Part shown: positions 32,569 through 47,960 of the stretch, one piece after another
How the letters are laid out: each line of letters begins with the position of its first letter
Position numbering within the stretch: position 1 is the first letter of the stretch
From: Balanoglossus misakiensis
Taxonomy: Eukaryota > Hemichordata
Direction: 5' to 3'
Assembly (NCBI GenBank): GCA_040954595.2
Contig: CM082591.2
Span: 1 to 64,000, forward strand
DNA length: 64,000 bases
Position numbers and translations under genes: made by a program
Notes under the pieces: generated by a model
Databases searched by the model: none
What the model was told of the DNA's origin: nothing
What the model saw: only the letters and a program-made list of their open reading frames with translations

Positions 32569-35500
32569 TAAGTGTGGGATGTCAAAATAAATCTTGGTTA
32601 GATTACTTATAGGTGAAAGTGAGAACAGATTTTAAAGTATTGAGACTTTTAGTGATCTCAAACTAGGCAACGCAGCTGTGATGTTCTCTACTGTACACTT
32701 CAATGCTTGACATGGGTCACAAAGCAGCATGTGAAATATTCGAGTGGGATATAAGTGATCTTATTAACGAACCTATCCATGACGTCATATCCTGTATTCA
32801 ATATTGCGGACATCCTCGTAATAAATGTGTATAAGGTTATGTTGGGGTGCAGAAGAACACAATTTGACTGATCTAGTAGTAACATATCTGCATTATTCTT
32901 TTGGACAACTTAATACAATTAAGTATAATCACAATGGCCCTTTTTGCCTTTTTTTTTATTTTTCAGCATGAGCGAAAATTGGGATTAGAATTTCGGTAAA
33001 TGGTAGAGTAATGTGAGTCGGGGTTTCTACAAAAAAAGTAATGCCATTAAGGATATTAAGGTGTAGAAGGCATTGAACTAGATAAATTGAAGCAGAGTAC
33101 AGACATCTCAGAGAGTAGGGGTATGATTTTGTTGAATTATCTTGTAGGATATGATAGATTTGTAGGGTTTCAGGTAATCAAGGTTCTTTTATCCAAGGAT
33201 AATATTTACTCAAGCCATGATTATTTGGCGCCAAACTGGCGGAATGGGTAATGGCGACCGTCTTACATGTACCAGTCTGTATTAGTATTCACCACATAAG
33301 AGTTTCTTAGTGGCCATGCTGTCAAACCCAACTGAAAATGTGTAATAGGCCTGAATATAACATTTTATATTTTCATTCCAAGGGTCAGTCTATTTATGTT
33401 GGGTATACTATCCCTGACCTCTCTTTTCTTGACAGTAAACATCAAACATCAAAGGCAACAGATATGATAGTATTTGGTAGCATTAAGGCATACATCCATA
33501 TTTGGTACTATGTCATTGTATATAACTAACTGAAATATATATTTAACACCCGATACCTAGTAGTCACGCAATGGGACATAGATTTTAACCACTTAAAACT
33601 GTCCATGTTCCTACATGCTGCCGGTTGACAAAATACTCTCGACGCTTTGTAATTACAGTTAACAAATACTAAAAAAATTAACAAGTTAAAAAAAAACAGG
33701 AAAACATTTTTAAAATGCCAATAAAATTATGAAACTACAATGTACTAAACACATTGATACATACATACAATCTCTTGCATGTATAAATTGAATGCCTTCT
33801 TGCTGGCCAATAGCAAATATGTACAATAAAGCAGAGCGAGCCATGTACTTTGACCAATCAGATTAAACCAGAGTCCTTCTACATAGGTGGTATATGTTTC
33901 TGTTGCCCTTTTTCACATGCAGATTTGCATTAACCTGACCTCTTCGCCTACTTGTCTGCAAAAGGTCAATCTCCTAAACTTCTATACCAGGTGTATAAAT
34001 GACTGCTGCAAACTATGGGTCACCCCATTCCATTGTGAGTGTTCAAATCCAAGTCGGCACATTTATTGACAGTAATATTGGGATGTTTATCGTGGTATTG
34101 AGTCGTTAGCTGAGTGTTGTTTACAAGTTCCTGACCATACGGTGGTGTTTAGAACTGTAACACCCACGACTTGCAATTAACTATATACATATAAAGATGT
34201 TTGTGTATCGTGATTTCAAATACCGTGATTATCATGCTGTTAAAACCTTGAAGCCACTTATGTCAGTCACACCAATAAATTGTTATCGTAAAGACTGTAA
34301 GTCATACACGCAACATAGTGTAAAATGTATCATCTCCGAAAAAACAATCATGGGTACACAGCAATAGCCAATGTGTATGCCTGCCACTTTTCAAGGAACT
34401 TAAACCCCGGTGCGGGGTATAAAAGACCCCCCAAATCAGTGGCGAATCTTAATGCCGTTTGACTGACAACAGACAACACCAACGATCTTGGCTCTATGAA
34501 AATCGGCCCAAACAGGTCCAAGCATAAAGAATTACACCACACAACGACAGTAGTTGGCATTATAAACACACACAACATAAAGTTATCGACGAAAAAGTAC
34601 ACGAGCTTTTGAAACAACGATGAGTTTGGCAGAAATCTGGTTTCAGTGCTTTTCAGAAGCGTCCCTGGGAAACAATAACCACACCATTAAAACAACTGTC
34701 AATTGTGTGGAAGTGTGAAGTGTTCAATTATTTTCTATGTACATGAGATCAATTACACAGTCATTATGCACGACGACCACTCCCAAATAAACAACTATAC
34801 AAACACATGTTAATCCGAACCCCAGGACTTTCCGCACCGGGGTTTAAACGCATGTTTTCACGCCGTGGGGCTTTCTTAAGGTGTCCAATTTCATCAGATT
34901 TCATTGAATCGTAACCTCGGGCGGTGAATAGATTACAACAAACCGTTGCTACCTGTCAGATGAATTTACAACATTAAATTCACCTTACTATTACTTTGTG
35001 ACAGCCGCACCTCTTATTCTCCAGGGTTAATAATTACATGTACGTGTCCACGCTTTCAGGGGGGACTGTTTTCAGTTGATGCATTCAATCCTTTCATGAA
35101 TAAATACAACTAAAATAGTAATGGTTTACCTTCTCAAATTAATGAAAATACTTCCCAGATCATGAGACTGATCATGGGTCATATTAAGCTAAAAGCCCTT
35201 CTTAGTCTAGCTACGTCTTCAGTAGATATTGGTGTTGTGGCCCCGGGTTCAGACAAAACTCAGGTTTCCAATATTGGTAGGCCACACAACAAAAGGGAGG
35301 TACATGCAGTATTCTAGCAAGGCAGTTTACCATTACGGACACCACTTAGTAGTTGCTCGATAGGCCCATATTCTACTTGTTTCGTGGATATGATAATTTG
35401 CTTACGTTAAATGCTAATGATTATTAGACCCGAAGTACATATTTTACTATTGTTTTATTGATGTGGGCCAAATATACGCTCTCCACTATTGTAGCAATTC

Positions 35501-38060
35501 TATTTCACGAGAAGACAAGTGACATAGTGTTTGGTGTATTGTGAACTTGATTTCGAGTAACCCATCTTGTTTTGACTACATTAAAATTGCTATTTCAATA
35601 AATAGACAGATACAGACGAACAAAACCCATTTCGTCTTCCATTCATAGAACGTAAACTTGTAGACTTTTCCTTCGTGATTTGAGATGACAATGCTACTTG
35701 ATGACATCTTGAACCCAATTACCTATGAAAAGCGTACGTATGGTGAGATACACATTCACAATCACGAAAAATATGTGGTTTAGGTCATCACTACTAATTA
35801 GAGCACATGCCCTATGCACCATTTACGTCTACAGATTCCAAATCTATACAATGCAAAATCACATTTTTCAGATTTTGATCTAAAGACGAATAAATCAATA
35901 ACGTTCTTATAACATCATCGATTTTCCCCTTTTGTCAATTACTGAGTTGGGGTTACATCTGAAAGCCCCATTTATATGCAACATTTCACCAGACAAATCA
36001 ATCACCAAATGGGACATTTTGCGGATATTGTTCTGTGTTACCTTAAACAGTCGAATTCAATCATGTTTTTGTAATTTTATTTTTATCCTATCACTTCATC
36101 TTTTCATAAACCATATTTATATATATCTGATCAAATTACTGGAGTGATTACTGTAAAAGCCATTATACCCCATTCTTTTGAAAGGTTCTCCCATATAGAT
36201 TTCATTACAATGACCCAAATGTGTTCTAAATATTTTGTAACAGCGTACGTTCATTCATTTCCCACTCCATTGTCTATGACTTGCTTGATTTAGATGTAGG
36301 CCCTACCCATGTCTAAATCCTTCATCAGATGTTTAATCTAGTCTTGCTATAAGCAGAGTGTGGGTTGAGTATGTATACAGTTGATAAGTATTTAATCATG
36401 TTTCTAGAAGGCAAACGTCAAAAGAGAGCGACTTTGTCCTGTTAACATACTATCTACACAGATTTCAAAGGTGACCCAGATACAACTTCCAAATTATATT
36501 CAATCAGTATTCGCCTGTATATTTTGTGAAAGGACGTAATAAGTGAGTTGAATTATGTCTTCATTTGGTGATGAACACAATATTTAGCCTAAAAAATCAG
36601 GTTCAAGTGGGTCTTTTATTCACATAAATTCTTTGAATTACATTCAAGTAAAAAGCGGATGTGGCTGGCATCCAACGCATGACGCATAGGTTTGTATTTA
36701 CACCAGAGATTTTATTCTGTGGTTGAAATTGATGAATGGCAGTGGTTACGTATAACGAAACAATTTCCTGTGGCAGCGAGATGAGACCTTTTGTTGCGTT
36801 CGGGTAATTTTACACGCTCATGGACAAATTGAAAGATGTTAACGTGCTACAACTATTAGAGCATTGCAAAGGTACTTGCTGATATACATAACACCCATCC
36901 CACTGGTCGAAATCGTTACTTACAACGATTGATTAGGAAAATGGGGGATAAATAAACTTTGAAACAAGCTGTGATTGCAAATGATTACAACTGAGGCTTA
37001 ATGCAGTGTACTAAAGGTTCAAAATATTACAGATAGACATATCAAAGATCATGATAATCAGTGTTATGTTTTCCTTGTGTAATATAACAAGCTTCAGCTT
37101 ATTCAATGTAAGCTTACTTTTTAAACTGACAGTCTAATGTATTTATTTACTTATTTATTTATCGATTGATTGATTGATTGATTGATTGATTAATTGATTA
37201 TTGATTCAGTAATTGAATGAGTTAGTGAGTGATTTTTACATTCCGATACAGAATAGTCATACACAATAGTCTATAGATACATACTCACGTGCACGCACGT
37301 ACTGATACACTCATGTTTTGTAAGTCATGTGATTAAAATTAGCCCAGCATGGCAGTCATACTTTTTCCTTTATAAAACTTGCATGGCGTTGTTTGCCGTT
37401 CTCAAAAACGTTTTGTGGAGACTACTCACAGCCCCGACTAAGGCTTAAACATAATCTACGAGAAAATTAGGGAAATCCTTTTGATCAGGGTATCGACATT
37501 TTCAAATACGTCATGCCAGTTGCAGTAATCATGTCACATCAAATCTGACAGGGGACGAAAGAAAAGCTAAATGCAGCGAAATGGACTAGATTATCGGCAA
37601 ACTTAATCGATGGTAAAAACGACCTTCGGTTCTCTTTAAGGCATTTTTTAATAATGTTCGGATATTGAAGATTGACAACAACATGGGCCAGTTGGCATTG
37701 CCGTGCAGATTATGCGACCCAACAAAGTCAATTCAGAGACCCTAAAGCACTTTCTTTACTAAAATGAAACTGCTGCAATCAGCATAGTCCCAGCTTTGGA
37801 GAAGTTTATTGTTGAGGGAAATATACGAGTCGCAAATTGACCGTATATCATCTCCTACTAGCGGGTAAATGTCAATTTCACATTATTGTCTGTTTACTTA
37901 ATTTTCATCACAATATGCTAAGAGATTAACAATGTGAACAATGGGCACCAATGTCTAACTTGGTGCACCAAATTATACCAAATAAAACGCCGACAATCAA
38001 ACCAACGTTTATCATTGAGCCTTGAGCTCAAGATTTACAATACCTTTTACCAAATCGTAA
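32569..38060. other. Gene-poor unique DNA
   Basis: About 5.5 kb with no supported coding region; all open frames are under 90 codons and none shows a domain. Items present: a TGACGTCA palindrome at 32780-32787; a 16-bp inverted match ('ttaaaccccggtgcgg') at 34400 and 34832; and a (GATT)n/(ATTT)n simple repeat near 37140-37210. Confidence 0.5.
37140..37212. repeat. (ATTT)n and (GATT)n simple repeat
   Basis: 'atttatttacttatttattt' followed by about seven GATT tetramers and degenerate continuation. Confidence 0.9.
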
Positions 38061-38191
38061 AATATAAATTTGTATTGACTTGTTGTTTTATTAAAACAAA
38101 ATACCTTAATTTACATATAACGATATTATCGTTATATGTAAATTAAGGTATTTTGTTTTAATAAAACAACAAGTCAATACAAATTTATATT
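38061..38191. repeat. Perfect 131-bp palindrome (65-bp arms, 1-base spacer)
   Basis: The left arm 38061-38125 and right arm 38127-38191 are exact reverse complements over all 65 bases, with a single T between them. The centre reads 'cgatattatcg'. The arms are AT-rich and contain no gene. The sequence immediately outside the arms is unrelated on the two sides. It could extrude as a cruciform, or mark a very recent inverted duplication or an assembly fold-back. Confidence 0.97.
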
Positions 38192-41100
38192 AACCCCACT
38201 TAATTTTCTTGCTTGCCATGGGCGTGTGACCACTCAAGAGCATAAGCAAATATTTAATTATATAGAAATATAATCTTAACACAACTTACAGTACAGTGTG
38301 ATGCCAGACTCCCCATTCCATGTAATAAATCAATTTCACAAACGATCAAATCGATAAATTCAGGTCGCCACAACATACTAAGACACCAACGATTACATTT
38401 CACAAATCAAAGTTACAGCAAATGACCTTCAAGACAGTGAGCTAATGATTTTATGACTGATAGATTATCTTTTATTTTACCGGACATTTATCGCCTTGCT
38501 GCAGCGAGTTGATGAAATAGTAAAATTATGTAGCAGGAAGACAGTCGGGTAAACCTATCTGAATCTAGAACGATTTATCAGTTGAAGGCTTCTGGCACTG
38601 TGCTACAGACATAAGCTGCTTTAAATGCACAATGTCTTTACATCTGTAAGGGATTGAAGACTCATTAATGCAGATAAGAAAGCAGACATGGGAGTACTTT
38701 TACCGCCTGTGACTCATCACTTTCTGGAAAGACTTTCTCCATTAATGAAACAGGAAGTTGGAAATTACTTGGGAGAATGAATGCGGCTGTTTTTTTGAAT
38801 CTCTATGTGATGAGACTTTCATACCTTTATATGGCATGCAGCCTTTTGAGCTGTTATTGTCAACATAATTCAGTTTCCTTTTTTCTCATAACGTGAAAGG
38901 ATAAAATAGCAATTTACCACCACGACTATGGGTGTCATCCTTAATTGAAATAATCCGTTTTACTAATTTTTTCTCGATTGATCTGCCCCACATTTACTCA
39001 CCAAATGCTAATGGACACACAAAGTCAAATTCCATCACATTTCCTAGCCTGGGCTGTGAAATCAACTGTTTCAAGATGCGATCCTAATGCATCAATCAAT
39101 CAATTTACAGAGGATCCAACTTTGAGAAGAGATAATGTGACATTGAAAAGAATGATTCTTTAACAAAAACACCCATGGCCCCAAGTTGTTGGTTTTCCCC
39201 AAACGCTAAAGCCCACCTTCGGGCAACAACTTCGCACCGAGAAAAAAGCTAGTCTGTGCACACGTACACATCAGCATTAGTTCGGACGTTTGTGTAAGCC
39301 CAACTTCATTGCAAGAGTATTATTTAAAGACCAAGGGAATCGGTGGAGATTTATATTATAATACTGCTTAACATATTTCCTATGTATCATGTCAACTTCT
39401 TGTAATCCGACACAAATACAAAACTGATTTACTTCATTATTTAAATTTGTCTGTCTCCTAAAATGGCAGCTGGAATTTATTTATATTATTATTTTAATGC
39501 AGGGCTAACTATCAATAAGGGAGACATACATGGATGGATGGGTTAGTGGATCACACAGCTTTAAGAACTTGGTAGTATAACTGCTATATTAATTGTATGT
39601 AAATGAATAAATGACAAAAGGCACGATGTTCACTTTCTATGTTAATTTCCAAACTAATTTTCCCAGCTACATTGATGAAACACTATTTGAATTATAGAAA
39701 GGCACGTTGGGGCCAGATTACTACAAAGAACTTTCAAGGATTAAAGAATGACTCTATCTCCGAGGAACTCATTAAGATTACATTTAAAGTCAGTCAACTA
39801 CAGAATAGGTCGCGTCTGAAGGCGTCTGGAAAGTAGACAGAGCTTCAAGTATGGAAAACGCGAGCCTAAGGGCTAAACCTGAGATGATTACATCTACATA
39901 TCCAACAATGAGGAAATTGCGCTGACAATCTTGAAATCGAGGTTTTGTTACTGGATTTACTCACTTACAATTAGCAAAACGTGTAATTTTGCGACTGGAA
40001 TATGTAAACGTTGCTGCCCCTAGTTGCCTGAAATAAACAAGTGGAGCTGTGTTCACAGTTGAAGAAATTAATGAATGATCCATTTGAAAATCCATAACTT
40101 ATACTCAAGTTTCTTTTTAGTTTTGCAACATAATGTGAATAGACGTATGCAAATTAGAACATGTATGTTATTCGTTTTATGACCACATGTAACTGCCTTT
40201 TAAGTGCACTATCAACAACCGGCTCAATTTTACTATTGCACCAATAACCATGGTAACGCATATAAAGATCACTTCATTTATCAGTAAATGTGTATGGGTA
40301 TTTTCCAATTGCCCATTATTTTCGTTAAATGTCTCTACTTCATTCCATCTGAACATATCCCCGAGATATTTGCTTTGAAATAAAAAAGGCGTGTTCGAAA
40401 ACAACAAACGTGTTACTGATTCATCTAGCAAAACAAGTAATCTAGTTATCTCGGTCATGTCTCACCCTGAAGGATGACTTGGTTATGCCATTTTGATGTC
40501 ACTAATTAACATACTACCAACAGTTTCACCACAACATTGATGTGAACGACATTGTAACAAATTCCGTCATTTATTCTCATTTAATATGTATATATTGTCA
40601 AAGGCGACCCATTCCTTTTATACAAGATTATCCACAATGAATTTGCATTAAAATATCATTTTTGAAACTAATTTGGATGTTCTTCTGGAAAAATATGCCG
40701 CCAGAAAGGATGTAATGCTGTCATTACGAAAATACATCTGACATATAATCATCTGGGACATTCGTGAAACGAATTGAATGTTTGAAGAAATGTGTTAAAG
40801 GGGCCATGTTTTGTTTGGATTTAATGTATGGCAATTTTCATCAATAATACTAATAATAGCAAAGTGAGGTCACACCATAAGGTTACTTTAATACAGCCTA
40901 ACCAATTTCGATGTGACAGCTGTCCATCTAATCGTCTTTATCCTTCCCCGTAGTAATCTTTCTCTTTTCTGTAGGGACCGTTGAGTTATTGGTTCTACTA
41001 GTTGCCAACTTCAATCTGATGAACTTCAGATTTTTAATTATTGTGACACATTTCCACAAATTTTTTGAAAGCATAATTCATCTCAAACTTCCAGTGTCAT

Positions 41101-44100
41101 TGTTGTAATATTTAACAATTTGTGTTTGCATACATACACATATATACATTCGTACAACATAAACACAGGCACAAACACATACCACAAAGATAGACAGACA
41201 GACAGCACAGACAACATAAATGAAATGTTTATTTTTATCATGCCATTGTCTTGCAGGGACGAAGATCGCATGTATATGTCTTTCAGTACTTTTCCAGGGC
41301 GTCTGCCATTACTTTTCATATATTGATCAGTTTCCGTGCAATGCTTGTAAGTGATTGTATATAATCTAACAGGAAACTGGCTATCAGGACTATGCCACTA
41401 GATTCGTCATATCCAAGACTGGTTTCTGGTCATTCAAACCATTTGAGTCTTCCTAAATGCATTAATTTTATTGAACAGTTCGAGCAGATGTTTTGCACAT
41501 CACTGTTGTTCAGTAAACCGAGAACAAGTTTACAATTACAACGTAAGATAGCAGCTGAATGTACAAACAGGCCCCCAGGCTTCACTTGACATAAAGTGTT
41601 CGAGTTCATTAAATTGTGTTCTTTGCAGATACAATATGCTGTATGATTTCAGTATAGGACCGCCTTTAAGCGACGGTCGAAAATTGGAATGTTAACAGGA
41701 ACTACACAAAATCAGGAAAGATATGTACCAAGTTCTCATGTACTGGCGTTTTCATGAATTGTTGTTTTCCATCAATTCTTAATACTAAATCTTTAAAATG
41801 CATATTTTCTGAAAGCCTAGATAAAAGGGGGGGGGGGCACGATCGTATACGGTACACAAGAATTATAAACATTGGTAATGTCAACACACTTTTCAAACAA
41901 AATTTCCATTTTGCGAAAACGTTACATGATTTTTGGTTGAAATTCGTGCTCTAGCAAGTCTTCGACAACCGTGTTGTGGGCGCCAAGTTTACTCATATTG
42001 CCCATTAGCACGCACGAGCAGAGCACAAGTGGAGCCCACAAGCTACTGTGCACTTTTCATACAAAAACTTTGTCGCTTGACCAATCAACGACTTTCTTGG
42101 GATTGAGTCATCAGTGGCGAATCACCGCTACTAAAATCAAGACCCAAAACTAAACATTAATTTTCATCAAAATTGCTAGTGGTGGGGGAGGGGATTTGAA
42201 GAGTAACAGAATGCAATAACCTCTGTGATGTTGTTCAGATTACCAGCTGTGTGAGTGAAAAGTATTGTCACAGAATATATTACATATAACGTTCTGGGGC
42301 CTCTTTTATGAGAGCCGAGTTAGACAGGAGCTAATCCACATTCCATTTTATCTTTTCAATCTCCAAATAAGCAATTATATGTAACAATTGGCTATACATG
42401 GTTTCAATTTCCGGAACAGAGCACATCTAACATTTAGAAAACAACTATTATGAAAATAATTATTTTTGCTATAATACGAGTTTATCCTTCGCACAAAACA
42501 TTTTAAAGCCATCTGTGCATTTCTGTGTGTTCTTTGAGGAAACTTTTACACATAGCCATATTTAGGACATAAGTAATCACCACGGTAGAGAGTTTAGATG
42601 GACCACTACCGCCACCGTCGTCGTCGGGTCTCAAACGAAATATATTGGATTCACCAACGGCTCGTTCATTACATCGAAACCAGAGCACTCATCAATAAAT
42701 AAGAACATGTCTGAATAACAGTATGAAATATTTATCTATTAATTAGTTAATTAATTATTTCTCCGTTCATTCGCTTGTTTGTTTAGTTTGTGTCTTTGTT
42801 TTGCTTGCTTGGTTGTTTGTTAGTTTGACTTCGTCAGCTACAATCGCCTACACACAGTTATGATGCAAATGTGGAAAGTTGGGATGGTTGTGGGAATTAG
42901 ACAGCTGTTCTACCATCAGGCAAAGGAAGGTTTCTCTCTCATTAGACACATTTGTAGCATTAAGTTACAGTAACCATGCAGAAGTGGGCAGCATCATGTC
43001 CGGAGGCCCAGATTGGGTGTCGGTGTGCGAATGTATCCTTCAGCTATTTCACCGATTATATTTAAATGGTGGATTTAGAAAAAAAATATCAAAGAATTGT
43101 TTTCATTTTAGAGGTATGTGACAAAAATGAATTTGACACTTACATTGTTCAGACTGGCGTAACGGGTACTGCTATTCTCAATGCAATCAATGTTTAAGAT
43201 ATCCATGAAATATTTATCCTCTGTCTGCAATATCTAGCTCATTAGCGGGAAACATCATACGACCGATAATAAATATACCGTCATAAATGGAAAGTGACCT
43301 ATAATATCATCTCAGGTGGAATAAGATAATGCCAAATTATAAAAGCGTTACTATGCATTTTACGGGAATTTGTTTGGTAAAGATGAGGAAATAAAACTTG
43401 ATTAGTGGTTGCATGGTTTATAAAACATGGTCTGACATGTGACATCAAAAAATAAATTTCCTAAAATTGATTCATTCCAAGTTGGGTCTTCTGCGTGTGG
43501 AGAATTTTGGTAAACCATTATCTCAGTATTTTTAGATGAGATAATTCAGTTTCAGATATTTTATTTAATAAGAACAAGATATATTGAATGTAAGTGATTT
43601 TTACAACTTTCATTTGCAAGAGGAAAAATACTAATAAAAGTGATTGTTTATGATTCTACATGGCAGATTTTCTATTTTCAATTCATCAGCAAGATAGTTG
43701 CAATTAGTGTGTAATACAAGATAATATAAGCTTCATGTTTCACGATAGGCAAATTCATTTACATATCTCCTTGTTGACATGTACGGCATCTCGCACAAAT
43801 TGTGATTATTTCTTCTCTGCTCAATGAATGAGCTGTGGTGTCTTTAAATTTTATACATTTTATATCACACCATTTAATCAAGAACTGACGTGTTGACTCT
43901 AGCTCAATAAGTTGTCAAAGCATATTGCGGCAAACATTGGATGAAATAATCTACTTTAAACTAACGAATCAGTAAATCAAATTTGCTGTTATATCAATAC
44001 CCAATAAAAAGTTAGGTTGAAATGGCTAACGACAAGAGTATTTTTCGACCCTGGGAATACCCAATCGTAATTCATTGCATTTTATGCAGTAAAATTTGCC

Positions 44101-47100
44101 ACTGCAAGAGAATGTTTTTTCAAAGAAACATGACAAATAAAACAGCCACTGAATATCCATGCATACGTGTATTAAACATTCAACGATCAGATGTCATGAC
44201 TCAATCCATTCATTAAATACATACGCTGTTGGTCCGATATGATTTGCAAATGATCACCTTCACATTTTCTCTCTTTGATTGAGTTTAAATACTAGTATAT
44301 CACTATATCAACAACGGGTCGTGCCCTTAACAGAACATCCCTGATATAACAAAGAATTGTCTGTGCGAAACCAATGAATAAAGTTAATCTAGGAGACATG
44401 TCGACTCCACGGAGTGTGAAATACAAACCAAATGTATAAACCATACACCACAAATTGTTTAATGTTCCGTAGCAATGAATGTGACTGTTGAATCAATATG
44501 TTCCATGTTCGTGTTGTATATATACTTCATAATGTGCATTTCTTGCATATGAATAAACATTTTCTTGCTAAATATGTGAAGTTACGTGGAACTGATAATC
44601 CGATTTCACGCTTACTCTAACAACAAGCAATATATCACGGAACAGACATTGAACATTTGCTGTTGGCATCAAAGTACGAGGCAGGCTATGTCAAAGATAA
44701 ATGATGGGATTTGAACAGACATGACGAAACAAAATTACGTTCTGGGCAAATATTTTCAAAAGCTGTCTTACCTAGTTTCAGGATAATCGTCAGAATCCAG
44801 TGATTCAAATGATGAAAACGATTTCTTGAACCATATTGGTTTTGTAAGATTAATCACCTTAAACTGTGTAAAACTTTATCAAGGCAATCAGAAACGGCTA
44901 CAAATCGAAATGACAGCATATGCAGATGACGACGTGTTCGGTGCATTTAGTTGCTCAACATCAAGCATTCATGGTCGCAAGTCTACCATTAGTTGTCTAG
45001 GCAACGGGTTGAAACACTATATATGGGACAAAATGTGGGTCCGAGAGATTTGGAGGGAATGGTTCACCAGGCATACTACCCTAATACCAAATGGTTCCTT
45101 CCACTCTTTTCCAATGTTTTCACTTAACGGTGTGGAAATTGGAATATACGTTTGAACACCAAATTCCGTATCGCTATGCATGATGAACGGTCTTCCCCGT
45201 TGTTTTGATTTCTCGTCAACTACAATGTCAGAGGTTAACATCTTTTTAAAATATTTGTACGGGGCTTCTGGTTTTTTTTTTTGTGTTTATGTCTTGGAGC
45301 TGCCGTTATTTAGATAAACCCTCTCGCATGCTACTGTGCACTTCATATTCAAGCACATCATATTAAATCTGATAGCGGTGTTGGATGTACATCATTTTGG
45401 ATTTTTATAGTTGCCATCTCCCTTGATAAGAGAAATGCCAATTATTAAACCCCACTTGACGATCATTCGTGATGTAGAATGGATAGTCCTTCCAAGTAAA
45501 GTATATTTTTTAGATAAAGTAGCAAAATTTAAAAACTTGCACGATTTGGCCACCAGGTTTTGCCAGTATTACCCTGTGACACAATTTTCTTCATTTTATT
45601 GAAAGGACAAAAGCAACCATTGAACCTTTAATAGTGTACTTCAGGAAAAAAATTTCAAAAGGGTTTTCACTTTAGTCCAAACGAAAATGTATTAGTTACA
45701 AACTCTTGACACGAGTTTCAAGGACTTCCTGTTTTTGAACACAATTTTCCAAGCGAAAGCAGGTATGGCTCAAAGAGATGTTCGCCATGACAAGTTGCTA
45801 TGTATTGACATAACGAATTCCATGCGTCTGTGTGTAACATGATGTTGGCGCTGGGTTCAGTATTACACAGCTACTATTCTCACAAAAACACTGATACCTA
45901 TTATATCAAGTTTGAGAAGCATTGAATGTCAAATTGGAAAAACAAGGCAATTATCTGATTTCATAAAATTTGATTTAATGTGAGGAAGATCCTTTTTCTG
46001 GCAGTACATAAGGAATGAGTGCAATAGAATCAATGTAAAGAATTAGCGCAGTCGCAGTAGAATTCTGTGAAAAGCAATGAAATCGCAAGAGAAATCACGC
46101 TTGTATCCAGTTCATTTCCCAACCATTCACACACTTAAACGACCAAATCAAAAGTGTTTGTAAATGTTCGAACACCCGGGGGAAATTATTGCATTAAAGC
46201 TTTTCAGAGGAAAAAAATGGTTTATGCCTATGTGGTGAACACATTGAAAGTCATCAATATTGACCAAAAATCAAGGTTGTCTACAATTACTTACTTTAGC
46301 TTATACAAAATCGACATCCTTGACCAGATGGTATGATTCAAAAAATGAGACACATGGAATTGCAGTGAATATTCAGAACAAATAGCTGTGTCTAATTGGT
46401 GCCACAATTCCATTAATATCAGAAAAACATCCACATATTTCATGTACTGCATTCAACTGCATATGTAAAACCAAACGCCAATTCATAGCATGAAGATTCC
46501 CATTCGCTTTGACAATATTAAACAAACCTTCTCTCTGAATACGAGTGTTCAAGTTATTTGTTAGTATGCATGCCTTTGGATAGATTTTACCGCGTAAGTA
46601 CCACTTACTTAACAACAGTGTATGGAAATTGGACTTCATAAACATTCGACATTTCCTTTACTTGGAACCAGCCTTTCAGAAACGCATAGCTGTTGTCGCA
46701 TATACTTAATATTATAATAAGTGGGAAGGAACATTTTTATGTATGTGAATACCAATCTTATTCTCTCTTCCTAGACACAGTGTATTTCTGATTGCGGAGT
46801 TACATTTTATCATGCAGATCATAGATTATAATAATGAGTGACGCCACAACAAAAACCGTATGTTCGGTTATGGCAAGTCATCTGCAGTAAAATGCGATGA
46901 AGAAATGAAAAACAATTATACTATTTTTTTTCAGAAACACTCTTCCAAAGGAATACGCTACCAAAAATAGGCAGATTATAAGCTCTTGTTTTGAAAATTG
47001 AGCAAAACCCAAAATAAATGAGCCGATATTAATATTTGAATGTATATGTACAGCGGACATAGGGTTATTCGCCATAATCGTGAGTGCTTCATAATAACAT

Positions 47101-47960
47101 TTAATGAAAATACCAATGAATTCATGATGATGCCGGAAGGCATTTTCTATTATTTTTATTATTGACCAAATGTTTATGCACATTTTGAGTGCATGTACTA
47201 TTAATTCGAAAAGACGATTGTCAGCTCCTTGTGAGATCTCGCGAAACTTGGTTAATTACCGTAGAACGGGTTCCTAGCCAAGTACTTCAAGTCAGGCTTT
47301 GTGTGAAACTAGTAAAGGTGCAGCGTGATGTGTAACAAAATATTACTTTTGCGTTGGTTAAAACATTGGGCCACATGTTGTTTGCCCTGTTTCACATGAG
47401 AATGTCCACCCGTATAAACTGCCTTGCCAAACGCGAGGTCTCCTAGGGTATCGTGGAGTTCTTATTCTGTACCATTGAACCAGCCCCGAAGACTTACACA
47501 GCGAGTCCTCCTGAACAAGCATGTCCATGAAATCATCGTTGCTTTCAAAGAAATGACAAATCATATCGATGAGGCCACATTTTCATTAGTCGCTTTTTCA
47601 GCCCTTCAACATCTGACCCAAGGCAATGAATACTTACGACATCAACTATACAATATATAACAAGCAACCGAGACCAGCTGCCAGACACCCCGAGGCAGAC
47701 GTACCCTATTTAATAGCAACACTACTATAATAAGGTTTCCACTCCTCAAAGGCATTTGCTACTTTAAAATGCCCTTACAAGTTAACGTAATTGGTTCAGA
47801 CCAAACTGCACAGCTTTTAACAGAAAATATTTACCAACTGAATATACCAGTATTGTGACAGAGACATTGAATGTCATCTGTAGACAGTAAAACAGGCTAT
47901 AGCATAATTCATAGCCCTATTACAAATGTGGGTTTTCCATGCACTTCTAGTTCTTTGTAG
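38192..47960. other. Gene-poor unique DNA, no gene recognised
   Basis: Nearly 10 kb in which every open frame is shorter than 110 codons and none shows a recognisable domain or a convincing exon structure. Low-complexity spots: a TAGACAGACAGA run near 41190, a G homopolymer near 41828-41838, and T/G-rich simple sequence near 42770-42830. Two minus-strand stretches (45017-45241 and about 47340-47470) have peptide-like composition, but I could not identify them. Confidence 0.45.

Noticed and set aside
34400-34847. A 16-bp inverted match ('ttaaaccccggtgcgg') and a TATA-like 'tataaaag' at about 34418, suggesting a small transposon or promoter
   Set aside because: The inverted match does not extend, no target duplication is visible, and no gene starts downstream of the TATA-like sequence.
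45017-45241. Minus-strand 74-codon frame with protein-like composition
   Set aside because: No domain, no convincing splice sites and an overlapping plus-strand frame; I cannot separate it from chance.
47340-47564. Minus-strand stretch with two protein-like frames
   Set aside because: Two different frames look equally plausible, neither with a domain or matching exon borders.
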